Source of the DNA: Streptomyces sp. NBC_00236 | GTDB lineage: Bacteria > Actinomycetota > Actinomycetes > Streptomycetales > Streptomycetaceae | Assembly (NCBI RefSeq): GCF_036195045.1 | Contig: NZ_CP108100.1 | Coordinates: 1,178,001-1,242,000 of the forward strand | DNA length: 64,000 bases | Direction of reading: 5' to 3' | Part shown: positions 10,139 through 19,163 of the stretch, piece after piece | Numbering within the stretch: position 1 is the stretch's first letter | How the letters are laid out: each line of letters starts with the position of its first letter | Program-made: the position numbers and the translations under genes | The notes under the pieces: generated by a model | Databases searched by the model: none | The model's input: only the letters and a program-made list of their open reading frames with translations | Told to the model about the DNA's origin: nothing

Positions 10139-10891
10139 TCAGGCGTCGATCTTCTCCATGACCTCGTCCGAGACGTCGAAGTTGGCGAAGACGTTCTGCA
10201 CGTCGTCGCTGTCCTCCAGCGCGTCGATCAGTTTGAAGATCTTGCGCGCGCCCTCTTCCTCCAGCTCGACCTGCATGGTCGGGACGAAGTTGGCCTCGGC
10301 CGAGTCGTAGTCGATGCCGGCCTCCTGCAGCGCGGTGCGTACCGCGACCATGTCGGTGGCCTCGCTGAGGACCTCGAACGTGTCACCGAGGTCGTTGACC
10401 TCCTCGGCGCCGGCGTCGAGAACAGCACCGAGCACGTCGTCCTCGGAGAGTTCGCCCTTGGGGACGATCACGACGCCCTTGCGGTTGAACAGGTACGAGA
10501 CCGAGCCCGGGTCGGCCATCGAACCGCCGTTGCGGGTCATGGCGACGCGGACGTCGGACGCGGCTCGGTTGCGGTTGTCGGTGAGGCACTCGATGAGCAC
10601 CGCGACACCGTTCGGGCCGTAACCCTCGTACATGATCGTCTCGTAGTCGGCGCCACCGGCTTCGAGACCGGCACCACGCTTGACCGCCGAGTCGATGTTC
10701 TTGTTCGGGACCGAGCTCTTCTTGGCCTTCTGGATGGCGTCGAAAAGGGTCGGGTTGCCGGACACATCGGCACCGCCGGTGCGGGCCGCGACCTCGATGT
10801 TCTTGATCATCTTCGCGAAGAGCTTGCCGCGCTTGGCGTCAATCACGGCCTTCTTGTGCTTCGTCGTAGCCCATTTAGAGTGGCCGGACAT
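10139..10891 (-). CDS. YebC/PmpR family DNA-binding regulator (TACO1-like)
   Basis: 250 residues beginning [20 protein letters not shown], the family hallmark; an AAGGAGAAGG site precedes this ATG, so an eight-residue longer frame is rejected. The family's three-domain core is complete ([38 protein letters not shown]). Members have been described both as transcription regulators and as translation factors relieving stalling, so the exact role cannot be settled from sequence. Adjacent to ruvCAB as in many bacteria. Single-gene transcript bounded by a terminator downstream. Confidence 0.93.
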   Translation of the reverse strand: MSGHSKWATTKHKKAVIDAKRGKLFAKMIKNIEVAARTGGADVSGNPTLFDAIQKAKKSSVPNKNIDSAVKRGAGLEAGGADYETIMYEGYGPNGVAVLIECLTDNRNRAASDVRVAMTRNGGSMADPGSVSYLFNRKGVVIVPKGELSEDDVLGAVLDAGAEEVNDLGDTFEVLSEATDMVAVRTALQEAGIDYDSAEANFVPTMQVELEEEGARKIFKLIDALEDSDDVQNVFANFDVSDEVMEKIDA

Positions 10892-10952
10892 CTGCCTTCT
10901 CCTTCGCGTCACCAAATTCCGTACGAACCCGAGAGATCCTACCGGGGTCGAG

Positions 10953-11546
10953 TCAGCTGACTGCGCGCACCATGTCGACGAAGTACGCGTGAACCCGGTG
11001 GTCCCCGGTCAGTTCCGGGTGGAATGACGTGGCAAGGGCGTTTCCCTGCCGAACCGCCACGATGTGCCCGCCGTGCTCGGCCACCACCTTGGCCTGCGCG
11101 CCCACGGACTCGACCCACGGGGCCCGGATGAAGACGCCCTCGACGGGGCCGCCGTCGATCCCGGCGACCTCGACGGCCGCCTCGAACGACTCGTTCTGCC
11201 GCCCGAAAGCGTTACGCCGCACGATCATGTCGATGCCGCCGAGGGTCTCCTGGCCCGAGCGCGGGTCGAGGATCTTGTCGGCGAGCAGGATCATCCCGGC
11301 GCAGGTGCCGTAGACCGGCATGCCGGCCCGCACCCGCTCGCGGAGCGGTTCCAGCATGCCGAACAGGGCCGCCAGTTTGGACATCGTGGTGGACTCGCCG
11401 CCCGGGATGACCAGGCCGTCGACCTCGGCGAGTTCCTCGGGACGCCGGACCGGCCTGGCCAGGGCGTCCGCCGAGGCCAGGGCGATCAGGTGTTCCCGTA
11501 CGTCGCCCTGGAGAGCCAGGACTCCGATCACAGGGGTGTCGCTCAT
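10953..11546 (-). CDS. pdxT: Pyridoxal 5'-phosphate synthase glutaminase subunit PdxT
   Basis: Hydrolyses glutamine and channels ammonia to PdxS for PLP synthesis. 197 residues with a class I amidotransferase triad: Cys82 in VYGTCAGM, His176 and Glu178 in [10 protein letters not shown]. The oxyanion motif [13 protein letters not shown] is present. Starts 6 bases after the pdxS stop, so pdxS-pdxT form one operon. Confidence 0.97.
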   Translation of the reverse strand: MSDTPVIGVLALQGDVREHLIALASADALARPVRRPEELAEVDGLVIPGGESTTMSKLAALFGMLEPLRERVRAGMPVYGTCAGMILLADKILDPRSGQETLGGIDMIVRRNAFGRQNESFEAAVEVAGIDGGPVEGVFIRAPWVESVGAQAKVVAEHGGHIVAVRQGNALATSFHPELTGDHRVHAYFVDMVRAVS

Positions 11547-11552
11547 CAGTGA

Positions 11553-12473
11553 CTACCAGCCGCGGTTGGCGTAGCGCTCGGCCTCGGGCAGCGTGTCGCA
11601 GTTGATGCCGACCATGGCCTCGCCCAGGTTGCGGGAGGCGTCCGCGATGATCTTCGGGTCGTCGTAGAAGGTGGTGGCCTTCACGATGGCGGCGGCACGC
11701 TTGGCCGGGTCGCCGGACTTGAAGATGCCGGAGCCGACGAAGACGCCCTCGGCGCCGAGCTGGCGCATCAGCGCGGCGTCGGCCGGCGTGGCGACGCCAC
11801 CCGCGGAGAAGAGGACGACGGGCAGCTTGCCGAGCTCGGCGACCTCCTTGACCAGCTCGTACGGGGCACGGAGGTCCTTGGCGGCGGCGTACAGCTCGTT
11901 GTTGTCGTAGCCGCGCAGGCGGGCGATCTCGTTCTTGATCTGGCGCAGGTGGCGGACGGCCTCGACGACGTTGCCGGTGCCGGCCTCGCCCTTGGAGCGG
12001 ATCATGGCCGCGCCCTCGGCGATGCGGCGCAGGGCCTCGCCCAGGTTGGTGGCACCGCACACGAACGGGGTGGTGAACGCGAACTTGTCGCTGTGGTTGA
12101 CCTCGTCGGCCGGGGTGAGGACCTCGGACTCGTCGATGTAGTCGACGCCGAGGGACTGCAGGACCTGGGCCTCGACGAAGTGTCCGATGCGGGACTTCGC
12201 CATCACCGGGATGGAGACGGACTCGATGATCTCCTCGATCATGGTCGGGTCCGACATCCGGGCAACGCCGCCGTCCTTGCGGATGTCGGCCGGAACCCGC
12301 TCCAGGGCCATGACGGCCACGGCGCCCGCGTCCTCGGCGATCTTCGCCTGCTCGGCGTTGACGACGTCCATGATCACGCCGCCCTTGAGCTGCTCGGCCA
12401 TGCCGCGCTTGACGCGGGCGGTGCCGGTGGCGGGGGCGTCGGCGGACTGCGGGGTGGCGGGATTCGTGGACAC
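11553..12473 (-). CDS. pdxS: Pyridoxal 5'-phosphate synthase lyase subunit PdxS
   Basis: Condenses ribose 5-phosphate, glyceraldehyde 3-phosphate and ammonia to PLP (DXP-independent route). 306 residues from a GTG start. The TIM-barrel motifs [33 protein letters not shown] and [20 protein letters not shown] are conserved. A Thr/Pro/Ala-rich leader of about 20 residues precedes the core. First gene of the pdxST operon; the upstream region holds four imperfect direct repeats. Confidence 0.97.
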   Translation of the reverse strand: MSTNPATPQSADAPATGTARVKRGMAEQLKGGVIMDVVNAEQAKIAEDAGAVAVMALERVPADIRKDGGVARMSDPTMIEEIIESVSIPVMAKSRIGHFVEAQVLQSLGVDYIDESEVLTPADEVNHSDKFAFTTPFVCGATNLGEALRRIAEGAAMIRSKGEAGTGNVVEAVRHLRQIKNEIARLRGYDNNELYAAAKDLRAPYELVKEVAELGKLPVVLFSAGGVATPADAALMRQLGAEGVFVGSGIFKSGDPAKRAAAIVKATTFYDDPKIIADASRNLGEAMVGINCDTLPEAERYANRGW

Positions 12474-12576
12474 GGATCGACCTCACTGGGGAGAAAGAGC
12501 TGCTGGAAGTGCAGGGCTGATGCACTGCTGAGCAAACGCTCCGGCACCAGTCCACAGCAAGGGCCAATGGGAGGCC

Positions 12577-12652
12577 GGTGGATCGTTTTGGCCCGGTGGA
12601 TCGTTTTTGGGCACGGGGAATCGGTTTTTGGCCTGCTGGATCGGTTCGGTCC
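12577..12652 (-). repeat. Four imperfect ~19-bp direct repeats upstream of pdxS
   Basis: Units at 12577-12594, 12595-12614, 12615-12634 and 12635-12652. Read towards pdxS their shared core is CCAAAAACGATCCA, with variants. They lie 104-180 bases before the pdxS start, so they could bind a regulator. No PdxR/MocR-type regulator gene is in the window. Confidence 0.6.
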
Positions 12653-12697
12653 GGCGTGGTGGCGGCAGCGGGCGTGCCTGCGCCGCGCCTGCCGCCG

Positions 12698-13243
12698 TCA
12701 GCTGACCGGGCGGTCCGCGAGGGCGACCGGCGGCTCGTCGTCCATCTCGAAGGCCAGCGGGAACGGGGCGTGTCCGGCCAGCCGGAACCAGCGCACGGTG
12801 CGGTGACGGCGCAGCGCCCGCGCCGCCCGCACCGCGTCGTTGTGGAACCTGCGCGCCATCGGGACCCGGCGCACGGCCGCGGCCAGCTCGGAGGCGGCCT
12901 CCTCGCCGCCCGGGATCTCCTTCACCGCGTCGACCTGTGCCCGCTCGCCGAACACCGCGCGCAGGGCGGTGCTGAGCTCGCTCTCGGCGACCTCACGGTG
13001 CTCCTCCTCCGACTGCCGGGCGGCGTGCGCGGCCTCGTACAGCACGATGGAGGCCGCCGGGTCGAGGACACCGGACGTGGCGAGTTCCTGGGTGACCGAG
13101 GCGCGGCGCAGGAGTTGGGCGTCGAGGGCGGCCCGGGCCGCGTCGATCCGGGTGTGCAGCCGGTCGAGACGGCCCGCGGTCCAGCTGAGGTACAGGCCGA
13201 TCGCGATGAGCACGACGGCGGTCCAGATGAGGGTTTCGGTCAC
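12698..13243 (-). CDS. Single-span membrane protein, possibly LemA-like
   Basis: 181 residues from GTG 13243 (MTETLIWTAVVLIAIGLYLS). The frame stays open upstream through a 21-bp repeat, but only this start places a hydrophobic helix at the N-terminus. One membrane segment (about residues 4-20) is followed by a helical cytoplasmic domain (RLDRLHTRIDAARAALDAQL, VAESELSTALRAVFGE). The layout and the ARAALDAQLLRRA region recall LemA proteins, but this is a weak resemblance. Function unknown. It lies 136 bases downstream of pimA in the same direction. Confidence 0.75.
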   Translation of the reverse strand: MTETLIWTAVVLIAIGLYLSWTAGRLDRLHTRIDAARAALDAQLLRRASVTQELATSGVLDPAASIVLYEAAHAARQSEEEHREVAESELSTALRAVFGERAQVDAVKEIPGGEEAASELAAAVRRVPMARRFHNDAVRAARALRRHRTVRWFRLAGHAPFPLAFEMDDEPPVALADRPVS

Positions 13244-13283
13244 GGGCGCAAAGGCTACCGGTGAGCGGGCGCCGGACAGCCGC

Positions 13284-13370
13284 CCCGGGAGCCTCGGATG
13301 CTGTCCCGGCAGGCGCAGGCACCGCCCCGGCAGGCGCGAGCGCCGTCCCGGCAGGCGCAGGCACCGCCCC
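13284..13370. repeat. 21-bp tandem repeat, about four units
   Basis: Units start with CCCGGCAGGCGCAGG at 13305, 13326 and 13347 (first and third identical over 21 bases), with a degenerate unit at 13284 and a partial one at 13368. It fills the gap between pimA and the membrane protein gene. The period keeps frame, so it inflates spurious ORFs on both strands. Confidence 0.8.
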
Positions 13371-13379
13371 GGGACATGG

Positions 13380-14540
13380 TCAGTCCCGGGCCAGCCCGAA
13401 CCGGGCCCGCAGCCCCGTACGTTCGTCCGTCGCCACCGACGCCGCGCCGTCGGCCACCGTCTCGTACACCGCGAGGATGTCCGCCCCGACCGTCGACCAG
13501 TCGAAGCGCCGCACGTGCGCGCTGCCCCGCTCGCGCAGCTCCGCACGCCGTTCCGGGTCGCCCAGCAGCCGGATCGCCGCAGCGGCCAGGGCGTCCGCGT
13601 CCTCGTTGGTGAACAGTTCCCCCGCCGCTCCCAGGTCCAGGACCTGGGCGAACGCGTCGAGGTCGCTGGCCAGGACCGGTGCGCCCGCCGACATGGCCTC
13701 GACGAGGATGATGCCGAAGCTCTCGCCGCCCGTGTTGGGCGCGACGTACACGTCGACGCTGCGCAGCAGCCGCGCCTTGTCCTCGTCGCTCACCATGCCG
13801 AGGAACTCGACGCGTGCGCGCATCTCCTCCGGGAGCGAGGCCACGGCCTCCTCCTCGTCGCCCCGGCCCGCCACGAGCAGCCGGGTGTCCGGGCGTGCCG
13901 CGAGGATCGCGGGCAGCGCACGCATCAGGACGGGCAGGCCCTTGCGGGGCTCGTCGATGCGCCCGATGAAGCCGATCGTGCCGCCCTGCCACTCGGGCCT
14001 GGGCTCGGCCGCGGCGAAGAACCCGACGTCGACCCCGTTGGGGATGACGACCGCGTCGCCGCCCAGGTGCTCGACAAGGGTCCGCCGCGCGTACTCGCTG
14101 ACCGCGATGCGCGCACTGATCTTCTCCAGCGCCGGCTGGAGGATCGGATAGGCGGCGATCATCGCCCGCGAGCGCGGATTGGAGGTGTGGAACGTGGCGA
14201 CGATCGGGCCCTGCGCCGCCCAGCAGGCCAGGAGCCCCAGGGAGGGCGAGGTCGGCTCATGGATGTGGATCACGTCGAACGTGCCGTCGTGCAGCCACCG
14301 CCGCACCCGGGCGGCGGACAGGAAGCCGAAGTTCAGCCGGGCGACGGAGCCGTTGTACGGGACGGGCACGGCCCGGCCCGCGGACACCACGTACGGCGGC
14401 AGCGGCGTCTCGTCGTCGGCCGGGGCCAGCACGGAGACCTGGTGGCCGAGCCGGATCAGATGCTCGGCCAGATCGCGGATGTGGAACTGCACGCCGCCCG
14501 GAACGTCCCAGGAGTACGGGCAGACGATGCCGATCTTCAC
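13380..14540 (-). CDS. pimA: Phosphatidylinositol alpha-mannosyltransferase (PimA-like, GT4)
   Basis: Transfers the first mannose from GDP-mannose to phosphatidylinositol at the cytoplasmic membrane face. 386 residues from a GTG start (MKIGIVCPYSWDVPGGVQFH, the family's invariant N-terminus). GT-B fold motifs are present: DVIHIHEPTSPSLGLLA, VATFHTS, VVIPNGVDVGFF, FIGRIDEPRKGLPVL, and the E-x7-E motif ESFGIILVEAMSAGAPVLAS. It is downstream of the acyltransferase and pgsA, as in mycobacteria. The 327-base gap before it holds a repeat element. Confidence 0.93.
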   Translation of the reverse strand: MKIGIVCPYSWDVPGGVQFHIRDLAEHLIRLGHQVSVLAPADDETPLPPYVVSAGRAVPVPYNGSVARLNFGFLSAARVRRWLHDGTFDVIHIHEPTSPSLGLLACWAAQGPIVATFHTSNPRSRAMIAAYPILQPALEKISARIAVSEYARRTLVEHLGGDAVVIPNGVDVGFFAAAEPRPEWQGGTIGFIGRIDEPRKGLPVLMRALPAILAARPDTRLLVAGRGDEEEAVASLPEEMRARVEFLGMVSDEDKARLLRSVDVYVAPNTGGESFGIILVEAMSAGAPVLASDLDAFAQVLDLGAAGELFTNEDADALAAAAIRLLGDPERRAELRERGSAHVRRFDWSTVGADILAVYETVADGAASVATDERTGLRARFGLARD

Positions 14541-14545
14541 TGCCG

Positions 14546-14704
14546 GGGCCTTTCGTTCGGGTCGGTCCGGATCGGGGAGCGGGGTCCTGTGCGTACCGCT
14601 GCGAGGCGGGGTGGGAGTCGCTGCGGAGGACGGGCGACCGACGACAACGCCGCAGATGGGATGCCGGACCCCACGAGCCCGGCATGACCCGGACGGAAGG
14701 ACCC
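14546..14704. repeat. Palindromic dispersed repeat, copy A (interrupted)
   Basis: The left arm 14546-14563 (GGGCCTTTCGTTCGGGTC) matches the complement of the right arm 14686-14704. The loop-proximal part, GCCGGACCCC near 14663 and GAGCCCGGCATG ending at 14686, matches copy B closely. About 95 bases of unrelated sequence separate the left arm from the rest. It occupies most of the 327-base gap between the acyltransferase and pimA; I see no gene in this gap. Confidence 0.7.
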
Positions 14705-14867
14705 AGTGCCGCGTCAGCCAAGGTTCGCCCCGTCGCGACGCCGTGCACGCACTCTCGCCGCATCGGCCGAACGCCCGAGTCCGTCCGGTACGAGGGCTTG
14801 TGGCCGGCATGCCGGGAGCACACACCCGACGCCGCTCCCTCACGGGCAAACCTTGACTGGCGCAGCA

Positions 14868-15797
14868 CTAGTCTCCGCGGGGTTCGAGGTCGGAGAGCCA
14901 GAGCCGTTGCAGCATGTGCCAGTCCTCCGGGTGCTCGGCGATACCCAGGGCGAACGCGTCGGCCAGGGCCTGTGTCATCAAGGACGTCTTCTCGGCGCGG
15001 TCACCTGAGCCGGGTACCTCGACGGGCGGATGGATCCGCGCCTTCATCACCGGCGTGTCGTCGTACGAGAGCGTGACCGGCAGCAGCAGGGCACCGGTCT
15101 GCTGGGCGAGCAGCGCCGGGCCTGCGGGCATCCGGGCCGTGTCGCCGAAGAACGTCACCTCGACGCCCGAGGCGGACAGGTCGCGGTCGGCCACCAGGCA
15201 GACGAGCCCGCCCTCGCGCAGCCGGCGCGCCAGCGTGCCGAACGCGGTCCCGCCGTTGTGCGCGAGCACCTCCATGCCCAGGCCCTCGCGGTACGCCACG
15301 AACCGGTCGTACAGCGACTCGGGCTTGAGCCGCTCGGCGACCGTGGTGAACGGAACCTTCAGGTCCGTGGTGACCCACGCGCCCGCCAGGTCCCAGTTCC
15401 CCAGGTGCGGCAGGGCGAGGACGACCCCGCGCCCGGCGTCGAGCCCTTCGGTCAGCCGGTGTGCGTCCGTCACGTCGATGGACGCCTTGATCCGCTCCGG
15501 CGTCCAGGTGGGCAGCCGGAACGACTCCATCCAGTAGCGCATGTACGAGCGCATGCCGGCCTTGGAGAGTGCCGCGAGCCGGGCCGGGCTCGCGTCCGGC
15601 ACGACCCGCGCCAGGTTCGACTCCAGGCGCAGCACGCTCTTGCCGCGCCGCTTCCAGACCTGGTCGGCGATGGTGCGGAACAGCGCCCGCGCGACCGGTT
15701 CGGGCAGCTTCTTGACCGCGGTCCAGCCCAGGCCGTACAAGCCGTCGCTCAGCCGCTCACCGGCACCGGGCTTCGTGTCCCCGGGCGCGCCGCTCAC
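14868..15797 (-). CDS. Phosphatidylinositol mannoside acyltransferase (lysophospholipid acyltransferase family)
   Basis: Acylates phosphatidylinositol mannoside, PatA-like by context. 309 residues. The LPLAT motif is ALPHLGNWDLAG (the HxxxxD/N box at about residue 140), followed by the acceptor region LVCLVADRDLSASGVEVTFFG. The GTG start overlaps the pgsA stop (GTGA), which fixes it and indicates coupling. Middle gene of pgsA-acyltransferase-pimA. Distinguishing a PIM acyltransferase from a lauroyl-type enzyme rests on this neighbourhood. Confidence 0.9.
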   Translation of the reverse strand: MSGAPGDTKPGAGERLSDGLYGLGWTAVKKLPEPVARALFRTIADQVWKRRGKSVLRLESNLARVVPDASPARLAALSKAGMRSYMRYWMESFRLPTWTPERIKASIDVTDAHRLTEGLDAGRGVVLALPHLGNWDLAGAWVTTDLKVPFTTVAERLKPESLYDRFVAYREGLGMEVLAHNGGTAFGTLARRLREGGLVCLVADRDLSASGVEVTFFGDTARMPAGPALLAQQTGALLLPVTLSYDDTPVMKARIHPPVEVPGSGDRAEKTSLMTQALADAFALGIAEHPEDWHMLQRLWLSDLEPRGD

Positions 15798-16474
15798 TGC
15801 GCCGCCTCGCTCCCCCGGTCCCCCGCAGCCGACACCGCGGCCGCCGCGTCGGCCTCGGCGGACTCGCGGCGCACGGTCACCACCCGCTGCACCAGCGTCA
15901 CCAGGCTGCCGACGGCGACGATCCACAGGGCGATCGGGAGCAGGATGTCGATCCCCGGCACACCGAACGCGTGCAGCCCCGCCAGACCTGCGGCGACCAG
16001 CGAGATCACCAGGCGCTCGGCACGCTCCACGAGTCCGTTGACCGCCACCGGCAGCCCGATCGACTCACCGCGTGCCTTGGTGTACGAGACCACCTGGCCG
16101 CTCGCCAGACAGAAGATCGCGACCGCGCACAGGACGTTGTCGTCGCCGCTGCCCGCGTACCAGAGCGCGAAGCCCGCGAAGATCGCCCCGTCGGCGACGC
16201 GGTCGAGCGTCGAGTCGAGGAACGCGCCCCAGCGGCTGGAGATGCCCGCCTGCCGCGCCATGTTGCCGTCGACGAGGTCGGAGAAGACGAAGATCGTGAT
16301 GACGATCGTGCCCCAGAAGAACTCCCCCATCGGGAAGAAGACCAGCGCACCTGCCATCACCCCGGCCGTGCCGATCAGAGTGACCGCGTCAGGGCTCACG
16401 CCCAGACGCAGCAGCAGTGCGGCGAACGGCGTGAGGACACGCGTAAAAAATGCACGCGCGTACTTGTTCAGCAT
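15794..16474 (-). CDS. pgsA: Phosphatidylinositol phosphate synthase (CDP-alcohol phosphatidyltransferase)
   Basis: Joins CDP-diacylglycerol with inositol phosphate to start phosphatidylinositol synthesis. 226 residues from ATG 16474; a start 12 codons upstream is possible because the AAGG here is very close to the ATG. The family signature is exact: Asp66, Asp69-Gly70, Ala73-Arg74, Gly83, Asp87 and Asp91 within the stretch from SDLVDG to STLDRV. Several membrane helices follow. First gene of the pgsA-acyltransferase-pimA group, divergent from the EF-G-like gene. Confidence 0.94.
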   Translation of the reverse strand: MLNKYARAFFTRVLTPFAALLLRLGVSPDAVTLIGTAGVMAGALVFFPMGEFFWGTIVITIFVFSDLVDGNMARQAGISSRWGAFLDSTLDRVADGAIFAGFALWYAGSGDDNVLCAVAIFCLASGQVVSYTKARGESIGLPVAVNGLVERAERLVISLVAAGLAGLHAFGVPGIDILLPIALWIVAVGSLVTLVQRVVTVRRESAEADAAAAVSAAGDRGSEAAQ

Positions 16475-16778
16475 GGCCTTCCCGAGGGTCGGTGGGCCGC
16501 ATGGCCCCATCGGCCACCGGCTGGCCCATCGTAGTCACGACCGCGGGGATCCACTGTCCGGGCACCCTGGGAGACGTCGTCGACCCGCCGCGGACGCGGC
16601 TCCCGGTCCCGTGCGGCGGTGTACGGCGTATGGACGCGACCCGGACACAGTGCCAAGCTCGGAACTACCGCGGGCGTCGTCGTAGCCGCCGCGGCGGCTC
16701 CCCCGTGCCCGTGCGGCCACTTCCCATCCCGCGCCGGCGGTCCCCCCGCCCGGCGCCACCACCCGGGAGGCACGTGTC
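16475..16778. other. Intergenic region between divergent pgsA and EF-G-like gene
   Basis: 304 bases with no credible ORF. It must hold both promoters, but I could not single out convincing -10/-35 pairs. A GGGAGG ribosome site lies just before the ATG at 16779. Confidence 0.6.
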
Positions 16779-18980
16779 ATGGGCGACAAGGCACACACGC
16801 ACACCGGAGCCGCCGGAGGAGCAGCCACGGCCGGCCACCCCTCCGCCATCAGGAACGTGGTGCTGGTCGGCCACAGCGGCTCGGGCAAGACCACCCTCGT
16901 CGAGGCCCTTGCACAGACCGCGGGCGCGGTCAACCGGGCCGGCCGGGTCGAGGACGGCACCACGGTCTCGGACCACGACGGGATCGAGCAGCGCCGACAA
17001 CGCTCGGTATCGCTCACCCTCGTCCCCGTCGAATGGGACGGCATCAGGATCAATCTGCTGGACACTCCCGGATACGCCGACTTCGTCGGGGAGCTCAGGG
17101 CCGGTCTGCGCGCGGCGGACGCGGCCCTCTTCGTCGTCTCGGCCGCCCAGGAGGCCGATGCCGTCGCCGGCACCACCCGCGCCGTGTGGGAGGAGTGCGC
17201 CGCGGTCGGCATGCCGCGCGCCATCGTGGTCACCCACCTGGACACCGCCCGCACCTCCTTCGACGCGATGACCCGGATCTGCGGCGAGATCTTCGGCGGT
17301 GACGACCCCGATGCCGTACTGCCGCTCTACCTGCCGGTGCACGGACCCGAGGCCGCGGACGGACACGCACCGCTGACCGGGCTCACGGGCCTGCTGTCGC
17401 AGCGGATCTTCGACTACTCGGGCGGGGAACGGCAGGAGCATCCTCCGGCCGAGTCGCAGCAGGCGCCCCTGGCGGATGCCCGCAACCGGCTGATCGAAGG
17501 GATCATCGCCGAGAGCGAGGACGAGACCCTGATGGACCGCTACCTCGGCGGCGCCGGCATCGACATCAGGACACTCGTCGACGACCTCGAACGCGCTGTC
17601 GCGCGCGGCACCTTCCATCCGGTCCTCACCGTCGCCCCCGCCGCCGACGGTGCCCGCCAGGGCATCGGCACCGTCGAACTCCTCGACCTGATCACCGGCG
17701 GCTTCCCCACCCCGCTCGAACGCCGGCTGCCCGCCGTCACCACCCTGCACGGCGCCGCGCTCCCCGCCCTGGACTGCGACCCGCAGGGCCCTCTGGCCGC
17801 CGAGGTCGTCAAGACGGACTCCGACCCCTACATCGGCCGGCTCTCGCTCGTACGCGTCTTCTCCGGCACCCTGCGCCCCGACGACACGGTGCACGTTTCC
17901 GGCCATGGACTCGACGACCCGGCCCACGAGGCCCGGCCGCTCCACGAGACCGAGACCCGCGTCGGCGCCCTCTCCTCGCCCTTCGGCAAACAGCAGCGGC
18001 CCGTCACCGCCTGCATCGCCGGTGATCTCGTCTGCGTCGCCCGGCTGGACACCGCGGAGACCGGCGACACCCTGTCCGCCCCCGGCCATCCTCTGCTGAT
18101 GCGGCCGTGGACGATGCCCGACCCCCTGCTGCCGCTCGCCATCGAGGCACACGGCAAGGCCGACGAGGACAAGCTCTCCCAGGGCCTCGCACGCCTGGTC
18201 GCCGAGGACCCGACCATGCGCCTGGAGCAGAACCAGGACACCCATCAGGTCGTCCTGTGGTGCCTCGGGGAAGCCCACCTGGACGTGGCACTGGACCGGC
18301 TGCGCACCCGCTACGGCGTCCAGGTCGACGCCGTCCCCCACCGCGTCGCCCTGCGCGAGACGTTCGCCGGGCCGTCCACCGGACGCGGCCGCCACGTCAA
18401 ACAGTCCGGCGGCCACGGCCAGTTCGCCGTCTGCGAGATCGACGTCGAGCCGCTGCCGCCCGGCTCCGGCATCGAATTCGTCGACAAGGTGGTCGGCGGA
18501 TCGGTACCCCGCCAGTTCATCCCCTCCGTCGAGAAGGGCGTCCGCGCCCAGGCCGCCCGCGGTCTGACCACCGGACATCCCCTGGTCGACGTCCGCGTCA
18601 CCCTGCGGGACGGCAAGTCGCACTCCGTGGACTCCTCCGACGCCGCGTTCCAGACCGCGGGCGCCCTGGCCCTGCGCGAGGCAGCGGGCGACGCCCGCAT
18701 CCAGCTCCTGGAACCCGTCGCCGAGGTCCGCGTCCTGATCCCCGACGACTACGTCGGCCCGGTGATGAGCGACCTCTCCGGCCGCCGCGGCCGGGTGACC
18801 GGCACCGAGCAGTCCGGTACCGGACGGACCCTCGTACGGGCCGAGGTCCCGGAGCTGGAGATCGGACGCTACGCGGTCGACCTGCGCTCCCTGTCCCACG
18901 GGACCGGCCGGTTCGACCGCTCCTACGCCCGCCACGAGGCCATGCCCCCACAGCTCGCCGACCGCCTTCACGAACAGTAG
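16779..18980 (+). CDS. Elongation factor G-like GTPase (EF-G2 type)
   Basis: 733 residues resembling EF-G through all five domains, but not a canonical translocase. G1 is GHSGSGKTTL (31-40) and G3 is DTPGYADF. The G4 motif reads THLD rather than NKxD, and the switch I region has RRQRSVSLTLV in place of RGITI-type residues. A His/Thr/Gly/Ala-rich leader of about 23 residues precedes the core. Mycobacterial FusA2-type proteins share these departures and are reported to lack full translocation activity. The role here is unknown. Sits divergently from pgsA, upstream of an unknown membrane protein. Confidence 0.9.
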   Translation: MGDKAHTHTGAAGGAATAGHPSAIRNVVLVGHSGSGKTTLVEALAQTAGAVNRAGRVEDGTTVSDHDGIEQRRQRSVSLTLVPVEWDGIRINLLDTPGYADFVGELRAGLRAADAALFVVSAAQEADAVAGTTRAVWEECAAVGMPRAIVVTHLDTARTSFDAMTRICGEIFGGDDPDAVLPLYLPVHGPEAADGHAPLTGLTGLLSQRIFDYSGGERQEHPPAESQQAPLADARNRLIEGIIAESEDETLMDRYLGGAGIDIRTLVDDLERAVARGTFHPVLTVAPAADGARQGIGTVELLDLITGGFPTPLERRLPAVTTLHGAALPALDCDPQGPLAAEVVKTDSDPYIGRLSLVRVFSGTLRPDDTVHVSGHGLDDPAHEARPLHETETRVGALSSPFGKQQRPVTACIAGDLVCVARLDTAETGDTLSAPGHPLLMRPWTMPDPLLPLAIEAHGKADEDKLSQGLARLVAEDPTMRLEQNQDTHQVVLWCLGEAHLDVALDRLRTRYGVQVDAVPHRVALRETFAGPSTGRGRHVKQSGGHGQFAVCEIDVEPLPPGSGIEFVDKVVGGSVPRQFIPSVEKGVRAQAARGLTTGHPLVDVRVTLRDGKSHSVDSSDAAFQTAGALALREAAGDARIQLLEPVAEVRVLIPDDYVGPVMSDLSGRRGRVTGTEQSGTGRTLVRAEVPELEIGRYAVDLRSLSHGTGRFDRSYARHEAMPPQLADRLHEQ

Positions 18981-19163
18981 GAGAACGGCACCAAAGGAAC
19001 ATAAGCCCACTGGCTTCCCGCTGTCGTCCCCAGCGTTGTCCACAGGGCCGGACGGGGTACCGATCCGGACGATACGCTGTGCTGCCAGGTCAGAAAGTGT
19101 GCCGGGCCCGGCAGTTGGGAAACAGCCGCAGGAGCGGTTCCTCGGCGGCGAGTGGGGGCGACA

